Shown here: positions 18,748 to 26,155 of the stretch, piece after piece
How positions within the stretch are numbered: position 1 is the stretch's first letter
Layout: every line of letters starts with the position of its first letter
Assembly (NCBI GenBank): GCA_032156805.1
Contig: JALDXQ010000011.1
Coordinates: forward strand, 1 to 64,000
Reading direction: 5' to 3'
DNA length: 64,000 nucleotides
Source of the DNA: Gp6-AA40 sp032156805
GTDB lineage: Bacteria; Acidobacteriota; Vicinamibacteria; Vicinamibacterales; UBA2999
The notes under the pieces: model-generated
What the model was told of the DNA's origin: nothing
The model's database searches: none
What the model saw: the letters and a program-made list of their open reading frames with translations, nothing else
Program-made: the position numbers and the translations under genes

Positions 18748-20475
18748 TCAGGATGTGCGTGTTCGTCCGGCCGCCCGCAGCGCCAGGCCGACGACGAACA
18801 CGACGAGGCCGATACCGAGGACTTGCAGACCGAGCGAGTCCGCATCCTCGGGCGTAACACCGATCTCGTGCCACTTCGCAGTGATCTCGCTCGTCACCCC
18901 GAACTCGGTCAGGTACGCAATCAGCGTGATGAAAAACCCGTTGAAGAGCGTGAGCGCGCCGGCCACGAGCACGAAGTTGCCGATCGACTCGACGAGCGAA
19001 CGCCTCGCACGCTCCGCCGGGTCGGCGAGTGGGCTGTGAACGCGACCGTAGAACCAGTAGATCAGGATGCCGATGTCGAGCCAGACAAGGAAGCGCACCC
19101 ACGTGATCACCGGAAGGTTCAGCATCAACCACAGGCACGAGAGGATGCCGAGGATCGGAAACGTCGCGCCGCCCGGGACGCGGAACGGACGGTGCGCCTC
19201 GGGACGCTGTATACGCAGGATCAGTACGGCCGCGCAGACCACGACGAAGGCGAACAACGTGCCGATACTCGTCATTTCACCGACGACCTGAATCTGCGTG
19301 AGGCCCGCCACGATCGCCACGATCACGCAGGTGATGATCGTCGTGATGTAGGGCGTGCCGAATCGTGGATGCACCTTGCTCACGCCGCGCGGCAGAAGCC
19401 CGTCGCGACTCATGGCAAAGAAGATGCGCGGTTGGGACATGAGCATGACGAGCAGGACGCTCGTGATACCCGCCACGGCACCGGCTGACACGAGATATGC
19501 AGCCCAATCCTGACCGATGAGCGCGAGCGCGAACGCGACTGGCGCGTTCAGGAACTGCGTGACGGCGGTGCCGTCAGCGACTGGCATTCCTGGAAGAGCG
19601 TCGACGGCCGACCGGTACTGCGTGACGGGGACGATGCCCGACAGGATCGCCGCCACCGCGAGATACAGCGTGGTGCAGACGACGAGCGACGCGATGATGC
19701 CAATCGGCAGGTCGCGGCGGGGATTCTTGGCCTCCTCGGCGGTCGTCGATACCGCGTCGAACCCGATATAGGCGAAGAAAACAACAGCGGCGGCGGCCAT
19801 GACTCCGGAGGTGCCGTACGGGGCGTAGGGCTCCCAATTCTCCGGGCGCACCCAGAAGGAGCCGACAGCGATGAAGAACAGGATGGCGAAGCCCTTGACC
19901 GCCACCATCGCCGCATTGAATCGCGCGCTCTCGCGCACGCCCCTCACCAGCAGCACCATGATGAGCAGCACGATGAGCACGGCCGGCAGGTTGATCACCG
20001 CGCCCGGCAGCTGCGCCGACGGTGCCGCGCTCATCCACACCGGGAGCTCCATTCCCGCACCGGCGAGGAGACGCTGCATGTAGCCGCTCCAGCCGATGGC
20101 GACCGTCATCGAGCCAACCGCGTACTCGAGAATGAGGTCCCAGCCGATCAGCCACGCGACGAGCTCGCCCAACGAGGCGTAGGCATATGTGTACGCGCTG
20201 CCCGCGATCGGCACCATCGATGCGAACTCGGCGTAGCACAACGCCGCGAACCCGCACGCCAATCCGGCCGCAAGGTACGAGAGCATGATGGCGGGTCCGG
20301 CCTGATTGGCGGCTGCTGTCCCCGTCAGGACGAAGATCCCCGTGCCGATGATGGCGCCGACACCGAGCAGCGTCAGATCCCAGGCGCTCAGCGTGCGCCT
20401 GAGCGCCCTGCCGCCGTGTTCGACATCGCCAACGAGCTGCTCGATCGACTTCGTCTTGAGCAGGTTCGAATCCAT
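18748..20475 (-). CDS. APC-family amino acid permease (cationic type)
   Basis: This 575-residue protein has about 12-14 hydrophobic segments and starts its first helix with LLGVGAIIGTGIFVLTGTAA, the APC signature. The FFAYIGFDAVSTTAEEAKNP stretch is typical of the CAT/YfnA branch. The substrate is probably an amino acid; which one cannot be read from sequence. GGGAGG is placed 5 nt upstream of the ATG. It is flanked by thiE upstream and folD downstream. Confidence 0.88.
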   Translation of the reverse strand: MDSNLLKTKSIEQLVGDVEHGGRALRRTLSAWDLTLLGVGAIIGTGIFVLTGTAAANQAGPAIMLSYLAAGLACGFAALCYAEFASMVPIAGSAYTYAYASLGELVAWLIGWDLILEYAVGSMTVAIGWSGYMQRLLAGAGMELPVWMSAAPSAQLPGAVINLPAVLIVLLIMVLLVRGVRESARFNAAMVAVKGFAILFFIAVGSFWVRPENWEPYAPYGTSGVMAAAAVVFFAYIGFDAVSTTAEEAKNPRRDLPIGIIASLVVCTTLYLAVAAILSGIVPVTQYRSAVDALPGMPVADGTAVTQFLNAPVAFALALIGQDWAAYLVSAGAVAGITSVLLVMLMSQPRIFFAMSRDGLLPRGVSKVHPRFGTPYITTIITCVIVAIVAGLTQIQVVGEMTSIGTLFAFVVVCAAVLILRIQRPEAHRPFRVPGGATFPILGILSCLWLMLNLPVITWVRFLVWLDIGILIYWFYGRVHSPLADPAERARRSLVESIGNFVLVAGALTLFNGFFITLIAYLTEFGVTSEITAKWHEIGVTPEDADSLGLQVLGIGLVVFVVGLALRAAGRTRTS

Positions 20476-20617
20476 TGAGCCTCCCAGTTCCTGGGTTCGC
20501 AGACGCGAGCCGACTTGACCGGCTCGATTGCTGGCAAATGAGTCAAGTGTTCCCCGGCCAAGACGGCATGCCCCGCGCAGGGGGCAGAAGACACTGAGAC
20601 TAGCGAGGCGGTTCGAG

Positions 20618-21250
20618 TTAGCGCTTCGCTAGGCGATTATAGCTGGCGACCCTCGACCTCGGGTCGCCGCCGGCGAGCAAGTCGCTGATGATCGCCACAC
20701 TTGTGGCACCCGCGGCCCAGACCGCTGGCGCGGTGTCGAGTGTGATTCCGCCAATGGCGACCACGGGCAATCCACGCGATCGGCTGACGGCGTCGGCGAC
20801 GAGTTTGATGCCGACCTGCTCGTACCCGGTGTCCTTGGTTCGTGTCGGAAAGACCGGTCCAACCGCGATGTAGCTCAGGGGCTGGCGTGCAGCGTCCTCG
20901 ATCTGGTCGACGGAATGCGTCGAGTAGCCGACAATCGCCTGTGGTCCAAGCAGTGCGCGAACAGCTCCGGCCGGCAGATCGTCCTGACCCACGTGTACGC
21001 CGGCGGCACTCGACATCAACGCGAGGTCCGCTCGATCGTTGACCACGACATCCGCCCCGTAGCTGTCGGCGGCGGCCACGATCTCGTCACATAGTCCGAG
21101 GAATCGATCGGAGGAAAGCGTCTTCGCCCGCAGTTGAATGCACTGCGCGCCACCGTCCAGGAAGGCGCGCGCCAGGTCGACGGGCTGCCAGCCCGCCCGC
21201 GTCGAGATGTCGACGTCGACGATGGCGTGGAGCGTGGGCAGGGAGATCAG
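20618..21250 (-). CDS. thiE: Thiamine-phosphate synthase, probable CTG start
   Basis: About 210 residues of TIM barrel: LHAIVDVDIS, DGGAQCIQLRAKTL, VVNDRADLALMSSAAGVHVG and YIAVGPVFPTRTKDTG are ThiE motifs for joining HMP-PP and thiazole phosphate. Conserved ThiE sequence begins well upstream of the first GTG (21079). In the frame back to the stop near 21266 no ATG, GTG or TTG exists. CTG at 21250 overlaps the accC stop as CTGA and would give MISLPTLHAIVDV, so it is the best start. CTG 21241 is the alternative. Confidence 0.85.
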   Translation of the reverse strand: MISLPTLHAIVDVDISTRAGWQPVDLARAFLDGGAQCIQLRAKTLSSDRFLGLCDEIVAAADSYGADVVVNDRADLALMSSAAGVHVGQDDLPAGAVRALLGPQAIVGYSTHSVDQIEDAARQPLSYIAVGPVFPTRTKDTGYEQVGIKLVADAVSRSRGLPVVAIGGITLDTAPAVWAAGATSVAIISDLLAGGDPRSRVASYNRLAKR

Positions 21251-22617
21251 GCAGTATCCGCCAGACTACTTTTTTTTTGCTGCGGCATGAACCGCTCCAT
21301 GAAGGCCGTGTTCAGCCGTCCGGCGTGAAAGTCGGCCTCGTTCAGGATCTTCTGATGGAGTGGCACCGACGTCTTGATGCCCTCTATCACCGTCATGTCG
21401 AGCGTGCGCTTCATGCGGGCGATCGCCTCCTGGCGATCGCGCCCGTGCGTGATGATCTTCGCGATCATCGAATCGTAATAGGGCGTGACCGTACACTCGG
21501 AATGCGCGAAGGTGTCGATGCGCACTCCCGGGCCGCCGGGAGCACTGAACGCATGAATGACGCCCGGTGACGGCGCGAACGTCTCGGGATCTTCGGCATT
21601 GACGCGGCACTCGATGGCGTGCCCGGTGAACGTCACCTCGCTCTGCTTGAACGACAGCCGCTCCCCTGCCGCGATCCGGATCTGCTCCTTGACGATGTCG
21701 ATCCCGGTCACCATTTCCGTCACCGGATGCTCGACCTGGAGCCGGGTGTTCGTCTCCATGTAGTAGAACTTGCCGTCGCGGTCCATCAGGAACTCGAAGG
21801 TGCCGGCGTTCGTGTATTGAACAGCCTTCGCAGCATCCACCACGAGGCTGCCCATCTTCTTGCGCATCTTGTCGCTCAGCGCTGGTGAGGGGGCTTCCTC
21901 GATCAGCTTCTGATGACGCCGCTGGATGGAGCACTCGCGCTCGCCGAGATGTACGACGGTGCCGTGGTGATCCCCGATGATCTGGAACTCGATGTGCCGC
22001 GGGCTCTCGAGGTATTTCTCGATGTAGACGTCGCCATTGCCGAACGCGGCCTCGGCCTCGCGCTGCGCGGTGCGGAGGGCGTGGGACAGTTCCCCGGCAT
22101 TGCGGACAACGCGCATACCGCGCCCGCCGCCGCCGGCCACGGCCTTGACGATGACCGGAAAGCCGATGTCCCTGACGACCTTGTTCGCATGCTCTTCGTC
22201 GGTCACCGGCCCGTCGCTGCCGGGCAGCATCGGCACACCGGCCTTCTTCATGGCTTTCTTCGCCCGTGCCTTGTCGCCGAGGAGCTTGATGACACTCGGG
22301 TCCGGACCGATGAAGCGGATGTGACACGCCTCGCAGACCTCCGCGAGATACGCGCTCTCGGACAGGAAGCCATAGCCGGGATGAATGGCGTCGGCGCCCG
22401 TGATCTCCGCCGCGCTGATGATGGCCGGGACGTTGAGGTAGCTGTCAGCACTGCGCGGAGGACCGATGCAGACGTCTTCGTCCGCGAAGCGGACGTGGAG
22501 CGAATTCTCGTCCGCCTCGGAATAGACGGCCACCGTCTTGATATTGAGCTCACGACACGCATGGATGATGCGCAGCGCGATCTCTCCACGATTGGCGATC
22601 AGGATCTTCTTGAACAT
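21247..22617 (-). CDS. accC: Biotin carboxylase subunit of acetyl-CoA carboxylase
   Basis: This 456-residue ATP-grasp enzyme carboxylates biotin on AccB. It contains FKKILIANRGEIALR, IHPGYGFLSE, KAVAGGGGRGMRVVR, ECSIQRRHQKLIEEAPSP and FYYMETNTRLQVEHPVTEMV. The length is typical. Near the C terminus a run of nine A residues encodes QKK; slippage there would hit an early stop and not fuse to thiE. It begins 2 nt after accB. Confidence 0.97.
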   Translation of the reverse strand: MFKKILIANRGEIALRIIHACRELNIKTVAVYSEADENSLHVRFADEDVCIGPPRSADSYLNVPAIISAAEITGADAIHPGYGFLSESAYLAEVCEACHIRFIGPDPSVIKLLGDKARAKKAMKKAGVPMLPGSDGPVTDEEHANKVVRDIGFPVIVKAVAGGGGRGMRVVRNAGELSHALRTAQREAEAAFGNGDVYIEKYLESPRHIEFQIIGDHHGTVVHLGERECSIQRRHQKLIEEAPSPALSDKMRKKMGSLVVDAAKAVQYTNAGTFEFLMDRDGKFYYMETNTRLQVEHPVTEMVTGIDIVKEQIRIAAGERLSFKQSEVTFTGHAIECRVNAEDPETFAPSPGVIHAFSAPGGPGVRIDTFAHSECTVTPYYDSMIAKIITHGRDRQEAIARMKRTLDMTVIEGIKTSVPLHQKILNEADFHAGRLNTAFMERFMPQQKKSSLADTA

Positions 22618-22619
22618 AG

Positions 22620-23096
22620 CTAAGTCGGCCTGATGGCAAACAGCCGCTCACCGTAGTGGACCGCCCGGCCGTTCTCCACGTACACCTTCACGACCTCGCC
22701 GTCGCACTCCGCATTGATCTCGTTCATCAACTTCATGGCCTCGATGATGCAGAGTACCTGGCCTGCCTTGACCATCTGCCCGACGTCGGCATACGGCTTC
22801 GCGTCGGGCTCGGGCGCCCGGTAGAACGTGCCAACGATTGGCGACTTGATGATTGCCAGGTCGACATCCTCGCTCGCGACCGTCAGTGGTGCCGGTGCTT
22901 CCGCGGGACTCGGTGGCACAGCCTCCCCCGGCGGCGGTGCGTACGCGATAGCCGGCGCCTGGGGCAGGTGGTTGTTCCACTGCGGACCTGCACCCTTGCG
23001 CAACCGAACCTTGACGCCGTCCTGTTCGAGCTCGAACTCGGTCACGTCGTTCTCGCGCATCAGGTCCAGAATCTTTTTGATCTCGTCTAGATCCAT
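22620..23096 (-). CDS. accB: Biotin carboxyl carrier protein
   Basis: This 158-residue protein carries biotin for acetyl-CoA carboxylase. An N-terminal helix region (DLDEIKKILDLMRENDVTEF) leads to an Ala/Pro linker (about 50-75) and a C-terminal biotinyl domain with the biotin Lys in CIIEAMKLMNEI. An AGGA stands 3 nt before the ATG. Order M24 peptidase-accB-accC is the classical one, except that efp is absent between the first two. Confidence 0.96.
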   Translation of the reverse strand: MDLDEIKKILDLMRENDVTEFELEQDGVKVRLRKGAGPQWNNHLPQAPAIAYAPPPGEAVPPSPAEAPAPLTVASEDVDLAIIKSPIVGTFYRAPEPDAKPYADVGQMVKAGQVLCIIEAMKLMNEINAECDGEVVKVYVENGRAVHYGERLFAIRPT

Positions 23097-23114
23097 TAAT
23101 CCTGTCCGGTGCTG

Positions 23115-24257
23115 CTACCCCAGCGCCAATAGGTCTCTCGGCACGGACGTCAACACCTCGTACCCGTCCGGGGTCACGAGCACATCGTCCTCGATCCTCA
23201 CGCCGCCCAGACCCGGCAGATAAGCCCCTGGCTCAATGGTAAACACCATCCCTGGTTCCAGTTGCACGGAAGCTGAGTGTGAGCGGGGAGGACCGATGCG
23301 AGGCTCTTCGTGGACGTCGAGGCCCAGTCCGTGGCCGGTCCCGTGCCCGAACGCCTCGCCGAGACCACGCGATTCGAGCAGGCTCCGGGCCGCGGCATCG
23401 ACCCCCGTCGCGGGGATTCCAGGCCTGACTGCCTCGATAGCAGCGCGCTGGGCATCTCGGACGGCTTCATGCAGCCGGCGGGCGTCTGGAGTGGGCGCCC
23501 CTACCGATACGGTCCGGGTCAAGTCGGAGCAGTATCCGTCCAGTACGCCACCGAAGTCCAGCACGACCAGGTCTCCCGGTTGCAGGATCCTCGTGCCGGC
23601 ACGGTAGTGCGGCAGCGCCGCATTCGGGCCCGATGCCACGATGGTGTCGAACGCCTGACGCTCGTAACCGGCACTACGCAGGGCCCTCTCGATCGCTCCG
23701 GCAACATCTCGCTCGGTCACACCGGCGCGAATCGAGCGAAAGGCGGCGTCTGCCACCTGCGACAGGCGTGCGGCCGAGTCGCGCAGCGTGGCAATCTCGC
23801 TTGGATCCTTGATCTGTCGGAACTGCTCCACGACCCGCTCGGTCGACTTCCAGTTCAGGGACAGTCCACGCGAAACCGTCGTTCGCTCCAGCCATTCCTT
23901 GCGGGCCACCGTCAGGTGCGCCGCTTCGATGCCGAGCGCGCTGGGTGCATCCGGGCCCGACAGCATGTCGATGAGCGCTTCGTCGTAGCTCGCCGGCACA
24001 TTCCAGATCGTCAACTCCGGACATGCCGCCGCCGACGCCTGTATCGCACGAACCGACTCCTGATAACGGAAGTCGATGAGCAGATGAATACCGGAGTGGG
24101 TCAGCACGAGCGTGCCAGCACTTCCCGCGTGATTGGACAGGTACCTGACGTTGGCGGGATTGGTGATCACCAAGCCGTCGAGGCCAAGCGTCATGAGCCT
24201 GGATCTCACCAGGCGATGGCGCGATGCCAGCACGTCTGAACCGGGCAGAGTCATCAC
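23115..24257 (-). CDS. M24B aminopeptidase (Xaa-Pro peptidase family)
   Basis: This 380-residue protein has an N-terminal creatinase-type domain (about 1-140) and a C-terminal pita-bread metallopeptidase domain. All five metal ligands are visible: two Asp in VLDFGGVLDGYCSDLTRTV, His in HGTGHGLGLDVHEEPR, Glu in FTIEPGAYL and Glu in VRIEDDVLV. It fits the PepP/PepQ group; dipeptidase versus aminopeptidase use cannot be decided. The GTG at 24257 overlaps the stop of the TPR gene upstream, and ATG 24254 is an alternative. Confidence 0.9.
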   Translation of the reverse strand: MMTLPGSDVLASRHRLVRSRLMTLGLDGLVITNPANVRYLSNHAGSAGTLVLTHSGIHLLIDFRYQESVRAIQASAAACPELTIWNVPASYDEALIDMLSGPDAPSALGIEAAHLTVARKEWLERTTVSRGLSLNWKSTERVVEQFRQIKDPSEIATLRDSAARLSQVADAAFRSIRAGVTERDVAGAIERALRSAGYERQAFDTIVASGPNAALPHYRAGTRILQPGDLVVLDFGGVLDGYCSDLTRTVSVGAPTPDARRLHEAVRDAQRAAIEAVRPGIPATGVDAAARSLLESRGLGEAFGHGTGHGLGLDVHEEPRIGPPRSHSASVQLEPGMVFTIEPGAYLPGLGGVRIEDDVLVTPDGYEVLTSVPRDLLALG

Positions 24258-24700
24258 TGATGCCGAGCGAGGCGTCTCTGGGTGATCGCACCCAGCCAGG
24301 CCTCGAGTTCCGCCAGCACGCGGTCGTCGGGTGAAGGGAGAGATTGTCGAGTCGACACGTGAACGCGATCAGCCGTGCCGCCGAAGGAGGGCTGCTGGGT
24401 TCGCTGATGGATCTCGGCGAGCTTGCCGACGGCAATCAAGTGGTCGGGAGCAGCGTCGAGCACTCGCAGGAACTCGGCTCGAGCGTCCTCGTATCGACGC
24501 AGCTCGAAGAGCGCGCGTCCGAGTGTCACCCTGGCAGACAGGTACGCGGGGTGCTGGGCCAGGCCAGCCTCGCAGACCCTGATCGCTTCCTCGCAGTCGC
24601 CGGCTCGCCGGTACTCTTCCGCAAGCTGCGCAAAAGCAATCGACGCCGGATCCTTTTGAACCCGGCGTCGAAGATCCTCAATCCGAGGGTTATCCGTCAC
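24254..24700 (-). CDS. Small TPR protein
   Basis: This 148-residue protein has about three TPR helix pairs (about 15-105), for example AFAQLAEEYRRAGDCEEAIR and AYLSARVTLGRALFELRRYE. A short C-terminal tail ends in LEAWLGAITQRRL. No signal peptide is visible, so it is probably cytoplasmic. It starts at GTG 24700 with a -10 box 7 nt upstream and overlaps the peptidase gene. The role is unknown. Confidence 0.78.
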   Translation of the reverse strand: MTDNPRIEDLRRRVQKDPASIAFAQLAEEYRRAGDCEEAIRVCEAGLAQHPAYLSARVTLGRALFELRRYEDARAEFLRVLDAAPDHLIAVGKLAEIHQRTQQPSFGGTADRVHVSTRQSLPSPDDRVLAELEAWLGAITQRRLARHQ

Positions 24701-24707
24701 GCCCTAG

Positions 24708-24713
24708 ATTATC
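24708..24713 (-). promoter_or_regulatory. -10 box for a leaderless transcript of the TPR-peptidase-accBC-thiE group
   Basis: GATAAT on the minus strand ends 7 nt before the GTG at 24700. This would separate accBC expression from the pil genes upstream. Confidence 0.5.
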
Positions 24714-24735
24714 GCCCGTGTTCCGGCGCGCGGTC

Positions 24736-25518
24736 TCAGGGCATGTCTTCTTCTTCGTCCTCTTCCTCTTCCGCGGGCTTGACCTCGACGACTTTACCCG
24801 TCGTGGACGACGTGCCGGTGACGTCGGTCACCCTGAGAATGACGGAATAAGTCCCCGGCGCCTCGAAGAAAACCGACACGACTGGACCTGACAGCTGAAA
24901 CCCTTCAATGTTCCAGATATACGTGCAGGTCACGCACGAAACGCCCTCATCGGTCGTCTTCGTCCCGTCGAGGACGACGCTCCCGCCGGGCAGAGGGGCT
25001 TCCGGACTGATCGTGAAATCCGGAGTTGGATATGTCGCGTTGCGAGGTCCGGAGAGGTTGACCCGGACCGACTGTGCGCGCGCATTCTGAAAGTCGTTGC
25101 CAATGGCCTCGCCCTGCGGCACCACCCACAGCACCAGGTTGTTGTCTTGCGGAGCGACAACGTCCATTGTGGGTGCGGTCAACACAAATCTCGCCGAACC
25201 GTCAGACCGAGTCAGCGGGTCCAGGGCGTTAACGGCTATCGAAGGAGACACAACCACTTGAAGGGGCACATCCGGCTTCGGCTGACCCGAGGCGTCCCGT
25301 GCCACGACGGTGATCGTCGTCTGCGTGCTGCCATCACGAGGCACCACGGTCGGGCTCGCTGCCATCGTGAACGAAATCCCGAAAGTGGACGGGCCGGCCA
25401 ACGAGGGCGCTGATTGTTCGGACACTGTGCACGCACTGGCGATGGCGGCGGCACACATGGCGGCTGCGACGCGCATGGAGGAGACTCGATTCATTCTGCT
25501 GTTCTGCATAAAACGCAT
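24736..25518 (-). CDS. Probable lipoprotein with Ig-like and PKD-like domains
   Basis: This 260-residue protein has a signal peptide ending at a possible lipobox (IASAC, Cys near 30). An invasin-like Ig domain follows (FTMAASPTVVPRDGSTQTTI to about 130), then a PKD-like domain at about 165-245 (VVLDGTKTTDEGVSC, YSVILRVTDVTG). The tail is very acidic (EEEEDEEEDMP). It starts 2 nt after the preceding lipoprotein gene and appears to belong to the pil operon. The function is unknown; surface or pilus-associated adhesion is conceivable. Confidence 0.7.
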   Translation of the reverse strand: MRFMQNSRMNRVSSMRVAAAMCAAAIASACTVSEQSAPSLAGPSTFGISFTMAASPTVVPRDGSTQTTITVVARDASGQPKPDVPLQVVVSPSIAVNALDPLTRSDGSARFVLTAPTMDVVAPQDNNLVLWVVPQGEAIGNDFQNARAQSVRVNLSGPRNATYPTPDFTISPEAPLPGGSVVLDGTKTTDEGVSCVTCTYIWNIEGFQLSGPVVSVFFEAPGTYSVILRVTDVTGTSSTTGKVVEVKPAEEEEDEEEDMP

Positions 25519-25520
25519 TC

Positions 25521-26144
25521 CTAGTCGGGGTCTGCGAAGTCACCGAAATCGATGCCGATGGTTCCGGAGGCACTGATTTCGTGGCCGGTCTGGTCATGAC
25601 CGTAGAAGGTCACCGTGGCAATCGTGGAGATGATGGAGCCGTTGAAACGCAAGGCCCTGAGCGGCGCCTCTTCCTTCGCCGTGTGGCGCACAATCTGGAA
25701 CCCCGCCGATACTTCACCGTCGTTTGGAATCGTGAACGTGACGCCCGAGTCGAACGGATATGGCACATCGACCCCTGGGACGTTGCGACCGTCGGCTCTC
25801 CGGTACTCGACGCGATAACGGTTGATCGTCACCTGGTTCAGTTCGCTGGGACCTGAAGGCGATCCGCCCGGGTTTTTCAGGATGAGAGCCAGCGATGCCT
25901 CTCCGACGTCGTTGACGATCGTCGGACACGGACTCTGAAGCGTGCACGGGTCCTCGGTGATCAGGATGATCACGTCAGACTGCAGCGTGCCGCTCATGTC
26001 ACCAGGCGTCGCACCGGACGCTGCCGTCAGCCCCTGCACCACGATCTGCACCGGCGAGCGTCCCTGCCGGCTGACCTCACCGCAGCTGGCCGACAGTGCG
26101 ACCAGCGCGGACAGCGCAACAAACTTGCCGAGTTTCACAGTCAA
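25521..26144 (-). CDS. Probable lipoprotein downstream of pilQ
   Basis: This 207-residue protein has a signal sequence ALSALVALSASC with a likely acylated Cys at 21. The mature part is beta-rich, with a Cys pair in DPCTLQSPCPTIVND. It lies 11 nt after pilQ. No family was recognised. Its position next to a secretin makes a role as an accessory outer-membrane protein possible, but this is only context. Confidence 0.65.
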   Translation of the reverse strand: MTVKLGKFVALSALVALSASCGEVSRQGRSPVQIVVQGLTAASGATPGDMSGTLQSDVIILITEDPCTLQSPCPTIVNDVGEASLALILKNPGGSPSGPSELNQVTINRYRVEYRRADGRNVPGVDVPYPFDSGVTFTIPNDGEVSAGFQIVRHTAKEEAPLRALRFNGSIISTIATVTFYGHDQTGHEISASGTIGIDFGDFADPD

Positions 26145-26155
26145 TTGCTTCTCTC

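Noticed and set aside
21262..21279. Programmed frameshift at the nine-A run joining accC and thiE
   Set aside because: A -1 slip meets TAG at once and a +1 slip enters a frame that does not encode ThiE.
21266..22327. Same-strand frame of 353 codons inside accC
   Set aside because: An alternative frame of accC; its sequence is Arg/Pro-rich and unlike any family.
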